64,000 nucleotides of DNA from Protaetiibacter sp. SSC-01 (GCF_014483895.1 NZ_CP059987.1:2666001-2730000); one strand, 5' to 3'. Positions 8,196-17,817 are shown, counted from the stretch's first letter. Notes: a model not told the origin generated them from the sequence alone. Numbers and translations: made by a program.

Positions 8196-10406
8196 TCAGA
8201 CGAAGACCCCCGCGAAGCGGTCGACGGCATCCGCTCGGATCCAGACGGCGGCCTCGTCGATCGGCACGTCGCGCTCGACCACGCCCCCCGTGTGCCGCGT
8301 GCCGCGGAACGCGTCGACCCACTCGCCGTCGGGCAGCCACGCGCGCACCGAGCCCGCGCCCTCCTCGACGACGGGCGCCACGAGGAGGGCGTCGCCCAGC
8401 ATCCACTGGAACGGATGCGCGAACGCCTCATGCGCGTGCGGCGCGTCGAAGAACAGCGGGCGCATGAGCGGCTCCCCCGCCGTCACGGCCCGCCGCGCCT
8501 CCTCGGCGAGGTACGGCACGAGCCGCTCGCGCAGCTGCGCGAACCGCCGGAACACCGGCAGCACGCGCTCGTCGCCCGAGCGCTCGGCGATGTTCCACGG
8601 CGTGCGGTCACGCGACGGCGTGCGGTGGTGGTTGAACTCGGAGTGGTACTGCATGATCGGCACGAACGCCGCCGCCGCAGCCGACCGCAGGTAGAGCTCG
8701 GCCGTCGGCACGTCGCCGCTGAAGCCCGCGAGGTCCCATCCCCAGTAGACGATGCCGCTCGACGCGGCGTTGAGGCCCGCGTACAGCGACCAGCGGAACG
8801 CCTCCCACGTCGAGTTCTCGTCACCGGCCCAGAAGGTGCCGTGCGCCTGGCTGCCCGTGAAGCCCGCGCGCGAGAAGGTCACGGGCGCCTTGCCCGATCG
8901 GCGCATGAGGTCGCCGAAGGCCTTCGCGTAGTGCACCGGGAAGACGTTGTTCTTCTCGTCGCCGCGACGCCCGTCGAGGTAGACGAGCTCGCGTCCCCAC
9001 GCGTGCTCGCCGCCGTCGGTCTTGAAACCGTCGACGCCGATCTCCTCCACGAGGTAGCGCCGCTTCTCGGTCCACCAGTGCGCGGCGCGCTCGTCGGTGA
9101 GGTCGGGCATGAGCCCGAGCGGGAACCACCAGCCGCGGTTGCGATAGGGCCGCAGGGTGCCGTCGGGCGCCTCCTCGCGGATGAGCACGCCGTCGCGGAT
9201 CGCGGCGTCGGCATCCGCCTTCACCTGGCCGGCGGGGTGCGGGCGCATCTTGATGAGCGGGATCTGCCACAGCACGAGCCGCACGTCGCGGCGGTGCAGC
9301 TCGTCGACCATCCCCTTCGGGTCGGGCCACGCGCCGTGCTCGGGGAACTCGAAGTCGGCGAGTCGGCGGGGCTCGGCCCCGTCGGCGACCTTCGCGCGCG
9401 CGTCGCGCCACGTCGTGAAGGTGCTCTCGTCGCTCCAGGCCTCGATCACGATCGAGCCGAGCGGGACGTCGTGCTCGCGGTGCAGCTCGGCCTGGCGCAT
9501 GACCTCCGCCTGTGTGTTCCACTCGTTGCCGCTCGCCCACAGGCGGAAGACCCAGTCGGGCAGCTCCTCGGGCCGCCCGACCTCGTCGAGGAAGCGCCGA
9601 AGCACGGTACGCGGGTCGCCGTCGTAGAGGCCGAGGGCGAGCTCGCCGTCGGGACCCGTCTCCGCCTCGACCACGAGGGCGTCGGGCGTGCTCGCGCCGA
9701 CGTCGAACCAGACGCGTCGCGAGGTGCGCACGTGGAAGCCCCAGCCGACGCCGCCCACGACGTGCGCGAACGGCATCGGGAGGTAGGTGCGGCGGTGCGC
9801 ACCCTGGCTCTTGTACTGCTCGAACACGGCGGAGTCGAGCGCGAGCCCGCGGTGGTCGAGCGTGTCGAATCGCTCGCCGAAGCCCACGACGCGCTCGCCG
9901 GGGGCGAGCGGGAGGGCGAAGCGCACGCGCAGGGTCTCGTCGCCGCGCACGAGGCGGTGCACCGAACCCGCGACGACGCGGTCGACGCCGTCCACCGCAG
10001 GGCCGACGCCCGAGGCGGTCCAGCGCGCGACGGTCGTCTCGAACCAGCGCGTCGACTGCGCGCGGCCGCCGCCGTCGCCCGTGAAGCGGTAGCGGATGCG
10101 CTCGTCCGCGACGAGGTCGTCGAGCGTCACGCGCCAGCCACCCGATGCGCGCGCGAGCCGCGCTTGCGCGGAGGCGAGGTGCCCGCCGTCGACGACCTGC
10201 CCGCGGGAGCTGCGCGGCACCCGCTCGAGGGCGACGGGCGCCTCCGCGACGCCGTCGCGCTCCCACTCGAGGACGACGCTCTCGACCTCCGCCGAGGTGC
10301 GCACGCCGAGCACGAGCGGCTCACCCGCGACCGGGTCGACGGGAGAGCGCTGCTCGGTGTCGACGGCGTACGGGTGACCGGATCCGAAGGGGCGGTGGCG
10401 GATCAC
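8196..10406 (-). CDS. Glycoside hydrolase family 31 (alpha-glucosidase/alpha-xylosidase type)
   Basis: This 736-residue enzyme has the GH31 layout: N-terminal beta-sandwich (GFGERFDTLDHRGL), TIM barrel, and C-terminal beta domains. The nucleophile Asp is in GFKTDGGEH and the acid/base Asp is in WAGDENS. No signal peptide is present, so it acts in the cytoplasm on sugars imported by the ABC transporter of the same operon. GTG 10406 overlaps the stop of the GH15 gene by four bases. Specificity (alpha-1,4, alpha-1,6 or xyloside) cannot be settled by eye. Confidence 0.88.
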   Translation of the reverse strand: MIRHRPFGSGHPYAVDTEQRSPVDPVAGEPLVLGVRTSAEVESVVLEWERDGVAEAPVALERVPRSSRGQVVDGGHLASAQARLARASGGWRVTLDDLVADERIRYRFTGDGGGRAQSTRWFETTVARWTASGVGPAVDGVDRVVAGSVHRLVRGDETLRVRFALPLAPGERVVGFGERFDTLDHRGLALDSAVFEQYKSQGAHRRTYLPMPFAHVVGGVGWGFHVRTSRRVWFDVGASTPDALVVEAETGPDGELALGLYDGDPRTVLRRFLDEVGRPEELPDWVFRLWASGNEWNTQAEVMRQAELHREHDVPLGSIVIEAWSDESTFTTWRDARAKVADGAEPRRLADFEFPEHGAWPDPKGMVDELHRRDVRLVLWQIPLIKMRPHPAGQVKADADAAIRDGVLIREEAPDGTLRPYRNRGWWFPLGLMPDLTDERAAHWWTEKRRYLVEEIGVDGFKTDGGEHAWGRELVYLDGRRGDEKNNVFPVHYAKAFGDLMRRSGKAPVTFSRAGFTGSQAHGTFWAGDENSTWEAFRWSLYAGLNAASSGIVYWGWDLAGFSGDVPTAELYLRSAAAAAFVPIMQYHSEFNHHRTPSRDRTPWNIAERSGDERVLPVFRRFAQLRERLVPYLAEEARRAVTAGEPLMRPLFFDAPHAHEAFAHPFQWMLGDALLVAPVVEEGAGSVRAWLPDGEWVDAFRGTRHTGGVVERDVPIDEAAVWIRADAVDRFAGVFV

Positions 10407-11524
10407 GCGGCCACCACCTCGAGCTCGACCGCGAGGCGGAGGAACATGGCCGACGACCACACGAGCGGATCGGCGCTCGGCCCCCAGCGCTCGACCCACT
10501 CGTCGACGAAGGACGGGTCGAGCAGGTGGTGCTCGACCTGCTCGGGGATGCCGCCGTCGTGCGACGTCGAGGCGGCCCAGCGCAGCAGCTCGAGCGAGCG
10601 CTCCGGGCGGCCGGCGCGCGCCCACGCGATCCCGAGCATGCAGCTGAGCAGCGGCCACTGGCCGCCGCCGAAGTAGGTGTCGGCGCGGAAGCGGTGCATG
10701 CCGCCGTCGACGACGAGGCTCGACTCGAGCTCCGCGAGCGTCGCGAGCGCGAGCGGCTCGGACGGGTCGACCGCCTCGAGGGGGCCGACGAGCGCGGCGA
10801 GGCTCGCGTCGACGGCATCGGTGCCGATCCACTTCACGAGGTGCCCGTCGAGCACGCCCTCGCGGCGCATGAGCGCGTCGATGTCGGCCGCGGCGCGGGC
10901 GGCCCGCTCCGCGGTCGTCGCATCGAGGTCGAGCAGCTCGGCGGCGGCCCGTAGTCCGGCGAGCATGCTGCCGAGGGTCGACACGTGCACCTGCTCGATG
11001 TGCTCCTCCCACCAGTCGTAGCAGGGACGGCGCCACGAGCTCTCGAGATACTCGACCGTGAGCCCGACCGCGTCGAGCCACGGGGCCGTCGGAGCTCCCG
11101 TGCGGGCGACGTGCTCGCCGAGCGCCCACAGCCACAGGCCGTAGCCGTCGAGCTGGAAGTCCCACCACTCGTCGGCGCCCTTCCGCCCGTCGAGCGTGAA
11201 GCGGGTCGGCAGCATGCTCGCGTCGGTGAGCGGATTCCCCGCGCGCTCGGCCTCCACGATGCGCCGCACCTCGGTCTCCCGTGCCGAGATCACGCGCGCG
11301 CACCAGCCGAAGAACGCCTCGGCCGAGGCGTGCTCGCCGGCCGCCGACATCGCATCCGCGATGAACGCGCCGTCGCGGAACCACGAGTAGCCGCGGTACG
11401 CGGAGAACGTGGGGCTCGCGGGGTAGGCGCCGCTCGGATGCTGCAGCGAGGCGATGAGTGCGCGCTGAGACTCGGCGAGCGCGGCGAGCGCGTCACGGTC
11501 GGCGGGCACGGGGGTGGACGTCAT
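10403..11524 (-). CDS. GH15-like (glucoamylase-type) glycosidase
   Basis: A 373-residue helical protein resembling the catalytic alpha/alpha barrel of GH15 enzymes. YRGYSWFRDGAFIADAM corresponds to the conserved W-x-RD substrate-binding segment, and later parts contain DEWWDFQLDGYGLWLWAL and a possible catalytic Glu near HDGGIPEQ. There is no signal peptide. It lies between the sugar-binding protein gene and the GH31 gene, which suggests hydrolysis of imported alpha-glucans or isomalto-oligosaccharides. The assignment rests on a few motifs. Confidence 0.7.
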   Translation of the reverse strand: MTSTPVPADRDALAALAESQRALIASLQHPSGAYPASPTFSAYRGYSWFRDGAFIADAMSAAGEHASAEAFFGWCARVISARETEVRRIVEAERAGNPLTDASMLPTRFTLDGRKGADEWWDFQLDGYGLWLWALGEHVARTGAPTAPWLDAVGLTVEYLESSWRRPCYDWWEEHIEQVHVSTLGSMLAGLRAAAELLDLDATTAERAARAAADIDALMRREGVLDGHLVKWIGTDAVDASLAALVGPLEAVDPSEPLALATLAELESSLVVDGGMHRFRADTYFGGGQWPLLSCMLGIAWARAGRPERSLELLRWAASTSHDGGIPEQVEHHLLDPSFVDEWVERWGPSADPLVWSSAMFLRLAVELEVVAA

Positions 11525-11617
11525 GGGATTCCTCGGGAGACACGGGTGGGCGCGGTCGGACGATGGGGGTTGTCGGGTGGCGGCCCGGGCGGATGCGTCC
11601 GCCCGGGCCGCCCGGGG

Positions 11618-12859
11618 TCAGCCGCCGATGACGGCGTTGATGCGCTCTTCGGCGCTCGCGAGGGCGTCCTGGACCGTCTTGCGGCCGGCCTGCGCCTCGA
11701 CGAGCTCCTCGGTCATGATGTCCTGCATCTCGGACTGGCCCGTCTTCGCGACGGGGGGCAGCGCGATGCCGTCGAGCGAGTCGAAGACCGCCTGGCGGTT
11801 CGCCGGGGCGCCCTTCTCCAGGTAGACCGCGAGCTTCGCCTCGTCGGAGATGGGCGGCAGCTCCCATCCGCTGTCGAGGCGGACGTCGATCATGGTGTCG
11901 GACGAGGTGAGGAACTCGACCCACGCGGTGGCGGCCTCGATGTTCTTCGAGCTCGAGCTCACGCCCACGGCGTTCGAGAACACGGCGCTCGCCTGACGGA
12001 CGTTGCCCGGCTCGACCGCGATGTCCCACTCGAACGGCACGTCGGCGACGGCGCCGAAGACCCAGATGCCCGTGTGGAGCATCGCGAGCTTGCCCTCCTT
12101 GAAGAGGTTGGTGTCGAAGTCGGGCGTGCCCTGGCCCTGCTCGATCGTCGGCATCACGGTGCCGCTCTTCTCCACGAGCCACTTGGCGGCCTCGATGCCC
12201 TCCGGCGAGTTGAACGCGACGGCGGTGCGGTCGGCGTTCAGGAACTCGCCGCCGTTCTGCGCGAGGGCCTTGTAGTACTCGTGGAAGCTCACCGGCTGGT
12301 GGTCGCCCCACACGCCGGCGGCCTGATCGGTGAGAGCTTCGGCCGCGGCCCGCTCGTCCTCCCAGGTCCAGTCGGCCGACGGGTAGTCGAGGCCCGCGGC
12401 GTCGAAGAGCTCCTTGTTGTAGTAGAGCACGACGTCCGAGAACGAGCTCGGGAGCGCGTACTGGGTGCCGTCGGTCTGGTAGGCCTCGAGCACCGACGGG
12501 CGGTACACCGAGGCGTCCGACACCGTGAGGGGCGCGAGCACGCCGTTCGCCTGGAACTCGGCGTAGTTCGCGTACTCGATGTCGAAGACGTCGCTCTGCG
12601 TGCCGGCGGCGAGGTCGGTCTGCAGGGCGGTGAAGTAGTCGCCGTACGGGAGGGTGGTGACCTCGACCGTGATGTCGGGGTTCGCCTCCTCGAAGGCGTC
12701 CACGATCTTCTGCAGGTTCTCCTCGTTGCCTCCGTTGGAGATGAAGTTCGTGTACGTGATCGTGACCGGCGAGCCGTCGTCTCCGGGGGTCGCCGAGCAG
12801 CCCGCGAGGGCGATCGCGCCGACGGCCACGATGCCGACGGCGATGGGAAGGCGCTTCAT
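11618..12859 (-). CDS. ABC transporter sugar-binding lipoprotein
   Basis: A 413-residue extracellular solute-binding protein of the family-1 (maltose-type) class. It begins with a signal sequence and lipobox (IALAGCSAT), so it is anchored outside the membrane. The mature part contains typical segments such as GDYFTALQTDLAAGTQSDVF and QSEMQDIMTEEL. AAGGAG precedes ATG 12859. It follows the two permease genes in an importer operon that lacks its own ATPase, as is usual for actinobacterial carbohydrate importers that share one MsiK-type ATPase. Confidence 0.93.
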   Translation of the reverse strand: MKRLPIAVGIVAVGAIALAGCSATPGDDGSPVTITYTNFISNGGNEENLQKIVDAFEEANPDITVEVTTLPYGDYFTALQTDLAAGTQSDVFDIEYANYAEFQANGVLAPLTVSDASVYRPSVLEAYQTDGTQYALPSSFSDVVLYYNKELFDAAGLDYPSADWTWEDERAAAEALTDQAAGVWGDHQPVSFHEYYKALAQNGGEFLNADRTAVAFNSPEGIEAAKWLVEKSGTVMPTIEQGQGTPDFDTNLFKEGKLAMLHTGIWVFGAVADVPFEWDIAVEPGNVRQASAVFSNAVGVSSSSKNIEAATAWVEFLTSSDTMIDVRLDSGWELPPISDEAKLAVYLEKGAPANRQAVFDSLDGIALPPVAKTGQSEMQDIMTEELVEAQAGRKTVQDALASAEERINAVIGG

Positions 12860-12914
12860 GTGCCTGTCTCCTTCTGTGTGGATGGAATGCGGGGTGGTGT
12901 GTGGGCGACCGGGC

Positions 12915-13769
12915 TCACTTGAGCCCGGAGTTGGCGACGCCCTGAATGACGTACTTCTGCGCGAAGACGTACAGGGCGAGCATGGGGAGGACGCTCACGA
13001 CCGAGCCGGCCATGACGATGTCCCATTGCGTGGTGTACTGCCCCTGCAGCCCGGCGAGGGCCACGGGCAGGGTCTGCAGCTCGGGCGAGCGCAGGATGAC
13101 GAGCGGCCACAGGAAGCTGTTCCAGCTGCCCATGAACGCGAACACGGTGAGGGTCGCGAGCGCGGGCCGGATGTTGGGCAGGATGACCTGCCAGAAGATC
13201 CGGAAGTGGCCCGCGCCGTCGAGCGTCGCGGCCTCGTCGAGTTCACGCGGCACCTGATGCACCGCCTGGCGCAGCAGGAAGATGCCGAATGCGCTCGCGA
13301 GCGTCGGCAGGAGCGCGCCGAGGTAGGTGTTGACGAGGCCGAGCGCCTTGAGCTCGACGAACAGCGGCACGATGAGCACCTGCAGCGGGATCATCATCGT
13401 CGCGAGATAGACGGCGAAGACCACGCCTCGTCCCCGGAACGGGAGCCGACTGAAGGCGTAGGCCGCGGTCGCGCTCGTGAGCAGCTGAGCGAGGGTCGTC
13501 GCGACGGCCAGCCCGAGGCTGTTGAGGATGATGCGGCCGAAGGGGCGCTCCGCGAACAGCCGCCAGTACGCCTCGAGCGAGGGGTCGCTCGGGACGAGCG
13601 CGGGCGTGAGCGTGAGGCCCGCGCCCGGCGTGAGCGAGGTCACGATCGTCCACAGGAACGGGAAGAACATCGCGATCGCGCCGAGGACCACGACGATGTG
13701 GAGGGCGACCGAGCCCACGAGACCGGAGGGCCGCATCCGCCGGGTGCGTCCGAGAGCGGCGTCAACCAT
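12915..13769 (-). CDS. Carbohydrate ABC transporter permease (MalG type)
   Basis: A 284-residue inner-membrane permease with about six helices. The EAA loop that contacts the ATPase is ELDEAATLDGAGHFRIFWQV. The C-terminus (YVFAQKYVIQGVANSGLK) matches the MalG-type ending. Its ATG overlaps the end of the upstream permease gene by eight bases, which indicates translational coupling. Confidence 0.93.
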   Translation of the reverse strand: MVDAALGRTRRMRPSGLVGSVALHIVVVLGAIAMFFPFLWTIVTSLTPGAGLTLTPALVPSDPSLEAYWRLFAERPFGRIILNSLGLAVATTLAQLLTSATAAYAFSRLPFRGRGVVFAVYLATMMIPLQVLIVPLFVELKALGLVNTYLGALLPTLASAFGIFLLRQAVHQVPRELDEAATLDGAGHFRIFWQVILPNIRPALATLTVFAFMGSWNSFLWPLVILRSPELQTLPVALAGLQGQYTTQWDIVMAGSVVSVLPMLALYVFAQKYVIQGVANSGLK

Positions 13770-14709
13770 ACGTCACCCACCGCCTCTGGCCGACGACCTG
13801 CACGACGGTCACCCCGAGCACGACGGCGAAGAGCAGCCAGCTGAGGGCGGATGCCTCTCCCGCGGCTCCGTACCGGAACGTCAGGTCGTAGATCTGCTGG
13901 ACGACGACCTGCGTCGCGCCGCCCGGCCCGCCGCCGGTCATCGCGTACACCTGGTCGAACACCTGGAAGCCGTTGATGAGCGAGATCACGATCACGAAGA
14001 AGGTGCTCGGGCTCAGAAGGGGCAGCACGACCGAGAACAGCCGGCGCCACCACCCGGCGCCGTCGACGCGCGCGGCGTCGAGCAGCTCGGGGTCGATCGC
14101 CTGGAGCCCCGCGAGCAGGATGACCATCACGAAGCCGAGGTCCTTCCACGCCGACGCGATGATGATCGACGGCATCGCCCACGCGGGGTCCGTCCACCAG
14201 CCCGGGCCGTCGACGCCGAACCAGCCGAGCGCCGTGTTGACGACGCCGGAGGAGGGGTTGAGCAGCCAGCGCCACACGAGCGCGACCACGATCCAGCTCG
14301 TGATGACGGGCAGGAAGTAGATGCCACGCAGCACCGAGCGTCCGTGCAGGCGCGTGTTGAGCGCGAGCGCGAGCGCGAGGCCGCCGACGTAGACGAGCGG
14401 CAGGTAGCCGACGATGTAGTACAGCGTGTGCAGGAAGATGTCGCGGGTCTCGGGGTCGCTCAGCAGCTTCACGTAGTTGTCGAGGCCGACGAACTGCGGC
14501 GGGGCGAGCAGGTTCCACTCGGTGAGGCTCACCCAGGCGGCGCCCACCATGGGCACCAGCACGAACGCGGTGAGCGGGATGGCGCTCGGCAGCAGGAACG
14601 CGAGCACCGTGAGGGCGTAGCGGATGCGCGAGCGCGCCGGTCGGCGCCGGGCGGGCGCCGGGCGCGGCTTCGCTGCGCGCGCCGCGGCGGGCGCGAGGGT
14701 CGAGGTCAT
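13762..14709 (-). CDS. Carbohydrate ABC transporter permease (MalF type)
   Basis: A 315-residue permease partner. It begins with an Ala/Pro/Arg-rich cytoplasmic tail, then membrane helices, and carries the EAA loop ELLDAARVDGAGWWRRLFSV. ATG 14709 overlaps the ROK stop as ATGA. A longer upstream frame exists but runs across the ROK gene and is rejected. Confidence 0.92.
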   Translation of the reverse strand: MTSTLAPAAARAAKPRPAPARRRPARSRIRYALTVLAFLLPSAIPLTAFVLVPMVGAAWVSLTEWNLLAPPQFVGLDNYVKLLSDPETRDIFLHTLYYIVGYLPLVYVGGLALALALNTRLHGRSVLRGIYFLPVITSWIVVALVWRWLLNPSSGVVNTALGWFGVDGPGWWTDPAWAMPSIIIASAWKDLGFVMVILLAGLQAIDPELLDAARVDGAGWWRRLFSVVLPLLSPSTFFVIVISLINGFQVFDQVYAMTGGGPGGATQVVVQQIYDLTFRYGAAGEASALSWLLFAVVLGVTVVQVVGQRRWVTYG

Positions 14710-15920
14710 GAGCCGGCGCGCTCCGTCCCGCCCGCGGCGAGGCGCTCGCGTACGAGTCGCCCCTGCTCGCCCGCGACGCCCTCGGCGTCGAACGGGGTCG
14801 CGAGCACGAGCGCAGCGGCGCCCTGCGCCCAGCTCTCGTCCTGCCAGGTCTCGACGGCGACCCCCACCCCGCGCCGCGCCGGCAGGAGCGCGGAGCGGAA
14901 GGCGGGCTCGAATCCGAGCGCCCAGTGCGGCCACGCGGCCGTGCCCTCTCCGAGCAGGATCACGATCTCGGGGTCGAGGGTGTGCACGAGGCCCGCGAGC
15001 GCGCGGCCGAGCAGATGGCCGGCCTCGCCGAACAGGGCCGCGGCATCCGCCTGGCCCGCCTCGGCGGCGGCGCGCAGGGCGGCCATTCCGGCCGTCTCGC
15101 CGAGGATGCCGCGCGCGCGGGCCTCGCGCACGAGCGCGGCCTCGCCGATGAGCGCCTCGAGGCATCCGCGGCTGCCGCACATGCACACGGGCCCGTCCTC
15201 GACGACCGGTGTGTGGCCGATCTCGCCGGCGCCGCCCGCGGCACCGCGAAGTACGACCCCGTCGACCACGATCCCGGCGCCCACTCCGGTTCCGATCGTG
15301 ACGACGAGGAAGCTCTCGTGTCGACGCCCCGTGCCGTAGAGCCGTTCGGCCATGGCGAGGGCGTTGACGTTGTTCTCGACGAGCACGGGCAGTCGCAGTG
15401 CGCGGCGGAGGCTCTCGCCGAGCGGCATGCCGTTCCAGCCGAGCTGCGGCGACACGACGACGCCGTCGCCCTGGCGGTCGACGGAGCCGGGCACGCCGAC
15501 CCCCACCCCCAGCAGGCGCGCGACGCCGGAGCCCGCGATGAAGCGCTCGAGGAGGCTCGCGAGGTCCGCGAGCACCGTGGTCGCCGACGCGTCGAAGCGC
15601 TCGCTCGCCGAGCGCAGCACCGAGCCGTCGAGCCCCACCTCGACGAACGCGACGTGATCCGCGGCGACCTTGACGCCGATCGCGGAGCCGCCCTGTTGGG
15701 CGAGACCGAGTCGGCGGGCGGGGCGACCCCCCTGCGAGGGCTCGTGGTCGAGCTCGACGACGAGGCCGTCGGTCAGGAGGTCCTTGGTGAGCTGCGTCAT
15801 GAGCGCGGGCGAGACACCGAGTGCGCGAGCGAGCTCGGCGCGCGAGGACGGGCCCTGGGCCCCGAGGTGCGCGAGCACGGCCGAGCGGTTGACGTCGGTG
15901 CGCGCGGCGGGTCGGATCAT
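14706..15920 (-). CDS. ROK family transcriptional regulator
   Basis: A 404-residue ROK protein. Residues about 1-70 form a winged helix (SSRAELARALGVSPALMTQL). The rest is the actin-like sugar-kinase fold with GTGVGAGIVVDG and the zinc-binding CMCGSRGC. Such proteins repress sugar operons and are released by sugar or sugar phosphate. It is first in its operon, so it probably autoregulates together with the importer and glycosidase genes. The operator candidate lies just upstream at 15943-15961. Confidence 0.92.
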   Translation of the reverse strand: MIRPAARTDVNRSAVLAHLGAQGPSSRAELARALGVSPALMTQLTKDLLTDGLVVELDHEPSQGGRPARRLGLAQQGGSAIGVKVAADHVAFVEVGLDGSVLRSASERFDASATTVLADLASLLERFIAGSGVARLLGVGVGVPGSVDRQGDGVVVSPQLGWNGMPLGESLRRALRLPVLVENNVNALAMAERLYGTGRRHESFLVVTIGTGVGAGIVVDGVVLRGAAGGAGEIGHTPVVEDGPVCMCGSRGCLEALIGEAALVREARARGILGETAGMAALRAAAEAGQADAAALFGEAGHLLGRALAGLVHTLDPEIVILLGEGTAAWPHWALGFEPAFRSALLPARRGVGVAVETWQDESWAQGAAALVLATPFDAEGVAGEQGRLVRERLAAGGTERAGS

Positions 15921-15942
15921 CGTCGGTCCTCTTGCGGTCGGG

Positions 15943-15985
15943 TTATTTCAGGAGTAAATAAACCAAGTAACGAAGTCCATGTCAA
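15943..15985 (-). promoter_or_regulatory. Promoter and ROK operator of the alpha-glucoside operon
   Basis: On the minus strand, TTGACA (15985-15980), a 17-base spacer and TTTATT (15962-15957) form a good sigma-70-type promoter. TTATTT and AAATAA form an inverted repeat with a 7-base centre (15943-15961) that overlaps the -10, as expected for repression by the ROK protein encoded first in the operon. Confidence 0.75.
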
Positions 15986-16001
15986 GCCTTGGGAGCCCCG
16001 C

Positions 16002-16772
16002 ATGACCACCGCCACCTCCGCCGCCTTCGCGGCGCGGCTGCGCGCCCTCATCGACGCCGCGAGCGCGCGGCCCGAGATCGTCGGGCTCGTCGGCTTCGGA
16101 TCGACCGCCGACCGCGACCGGGCCGACGAATGGTCCGACCTCGACATCGCCGTCATCGTGGAGCCCGGCCAGGAGGATCGGCTGCGACGCGAACTCGACT
16201 GGCTCCCGCGCCCCGAGCGCATCGCGCTCTCGGTCGTCGACCAGTGGGACGCCCTCATGGTGGTGACCGACGACGGCGCCCTCATGGAGTTCGGCATCGC
16301 CCGCCTCGACGCCTTCACCACATGGATCGCCGACCGCGCCGAGGTGATCCTCGACCGCGGGGGCGTCGAGCCCGCCCTGCGGCAGATCCTCGCCCGCCCC
16401 GCCCGCGGAGTCGACGTCGCGGTGGAGACCCGCGTCGCCCTCGTCAAGCTGCTCGTCGGTGCGGGGCGCGCGCGTCGCGGCGAGCTGCTCACCGCGAACC
16501 GCAACATCCGCGGCGAAGCCCTCGAGCACCTGCTGCGCGCGTGGGCCGCCGCGCTGCCCGGCGACCACGCCGTGCTCGACAGCCTCGACCCCCACCGCCG
16601 TTTCGAGCGCGCGCATCCGGAGCTCGCGGCGCGCGCCGAGGCCGCGCTGCGGCTCGATGCGGAGGGGGCCGCCCGCACGCTGCTCGACCTCGCGGAGGAG
16701 ACCCTCGGCGCCCGCGACGACTTCCCGCGGGAGGGGGCGGCAGCGATCCGCCGGCGCCTCGGCTGGGACTAG
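16002..16772 (+). CDS. Nucleotidyltransferase-domain protein
   Basis: A 256-residue protein with an N-terminal Pol-beta-type nucleotidyltransferase fold. GFGSTADRDRADEWSDLDIAV contains the G-S pair and the D-x-D metal ligands. The C-terminal half is helical. It resembles aminoglycoside adenylyltransferase-like proteins, but substrate and resistance role cannot be inferred. GGGAG precedes ATG 16002. The stop shares CTAG with the convergent kinase gene. Confidence 0.75.
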   Translation: MTTATSAAFAARLRALIDAASARPEIVGLVGFGSTADRDRADEWSDLDIAVIVEPGQEDRLRRELDWLPRPERIALSVVDQWDALMVVTDDGALMEFGIARLDAFTTWIADRAEVILDRGGVEPALRQILARPARGVDVAVETRVALVKLLVGAGRARRGELLTANRNIRGEALEHLLRAWAAALPGDHAVLDSLDPHRRFERAHPELAARAEAALRLDAEGAARTLLDLAEETLGARDDFPREGAAAIRRRLGWD

Positions 16773-17713
16773 AGGCCCGACTGCTCGAGCAGCGCCTCGA
16801 GGTTGCGGGCGAGGTGCGCGCGGTACTCGACGAGCCACTCCCCCTCGAACCCGCGCGGCACGATCTCGGTCGTGATGACCGTCGTGAACCACACGCGGTA
16901 GATGCGGATGCGCTCGAGCTCGTCGGGTGCGAACGCGTCGACCGCCGCGAGCCGCGGGTCCGGGTCGCCCACGTTCATCGCGTCGCCCGCGACGACGTCG
17001 AACAGCGGGTCGCCCCACAGGGCGCGCTCGACGTCGATGAGGCCGAGCACCTCGCCCGTCTCCGGCACGACGAAGACGTTGCCGGGCCACGGGTCGGCGT
17101 GCACGAGACGCGGCTCCGTCACCGCCGCGAGCGCCGCGTGCCCCTCGGTGAAGACCCGGCGGATGCGATCCTCCGGGAGCGGCACGCCCGCCCGGCGCGC
17201 GTCGGCGAGCACGGCCTCCAGGATGCGCTCCACGGCATCCGGCCACGTCGCCGCGCGCAGCGTCGTCGACGAGGGGTAGCCGAACTCGGGCCCCACCTCC
17301 TCGTGCACGCGCGCGAGCACGCGCCCGAGCTCGCGCTTCGCGCGGTCGTTCGCCTCGGGGGTCATCGTGGGCTCCGCGAGGTCCCAGCGCTCGCCCGGCA
17401 TCCGGCTCATCGCGAGCACGTCGACCGGCAGCACCTCGCGGCTCGTGTCCAGCAGCAGCAGGCGCGGGTAAGGCCAGCCGCGCTCCGCGGCGAGCCGCAT
17501 GACCGCCGCCTCGGTGCGCAGCATCCGCTCCTCGTAGAGCAGCAGGCTCGAGGCGTCGTCGGGTGGCGCGATCTTCACGATCGCCTCGTCGCCGGATGCG
17601 AAGCGCGCCTCCCACACGGATGCGAACGTGCCGCCGTCGAGCACGTCGAGCTGCACGAGCTCCCCCAGCGGCGCGAGCACCCGCGCGACCGCGTCGGGTT
17701 CGGGCCACTCCAT
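16769..17713 (-). CDS. Aminoglycoside-phosphotransferase-family kinase
   Basis: A 314-residue protein with a protein-kinase-like fold. The catalytic loop is LVHADPWPGNVFV (Asp and Asn), the metal-binding segment is LGLIDVERALWGDPLFD, and an N-lobe Lys is in EAIVKIA. Many APH-like proteins phosphorylate small metabolites rather than drugs, so the target is open. The start ATG abuts a perfect 24-base inverted repeat (17714-17783). The gene is convergent with a nucleotidyltransferase gene, sharing the stop sequence. Confidence 0.85.
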   Translation of the reverse strand: MEWPEPDAVARVLAPLGELVQLDVLDGGTFASVWEARFASGDEAIVKIAPPDDASSLLLYEERMLRTEAAVMRLAAERGWPYPRLLLLDTSREVLPVDVLAMSRMPGERWDLAEPTMTPEANDRAKRELGRVLARVHEEVGPEFGYPSSTTLRAATWPDAVERILEAVLADARRAGVPLPEDRIRRVFTEGHAALAAVTEPRLVHADPWPGNVFVVPETGEVLGLIDVERALWGDPLFDVVAGDAMNVGDPDPRLAAVDAFAPDELERIRIYRVWFTTVITTEIVPRGFEGEWLVEYRAHLARNLEALLEQSGL

Positions 17714-17783
17714 GTCCGCGAGAGTACGTACTTTTCGCCCCCGCCGGGGCCGATATCTCCGAAAAGTACGTACTCTCGCGGAC
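17714..17783. repeat. Perfect 24-base inverted repeat
   Basis: Arms 17714-17737 and 17760-17783 are exact reverse complements separated by 22 bases. Each arm contains the palindrome AGTACGTACT. The element fills the gap between the divergent kinase and aspS genes and would form a very stable hairpin in the kinase 5' leader. It could be a paired operator or an RNA element. Confidence 0.95.
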
Positions 17784-17817
17784 GAGAGGGCTGGGCGGCG
17801 TCACATGGGGGCGCGAC

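Noticed and set aside
10407-11384. N-terminal extension of the GH31 frame to 1062 codons
   Set aside because: It runs out of phase through the GH15 gene. The GTGA overlap at 10403-10406 gives a normal-length GH31 protein.
16002-17713. Aminoglycoside resistance pair
   Set aside because: Nucleotidyltransferase and APH-like folds are adjacent, but they are convergent, of chromosomal composition, and both families mostly act on other metabolites. No resistance claim is supported.
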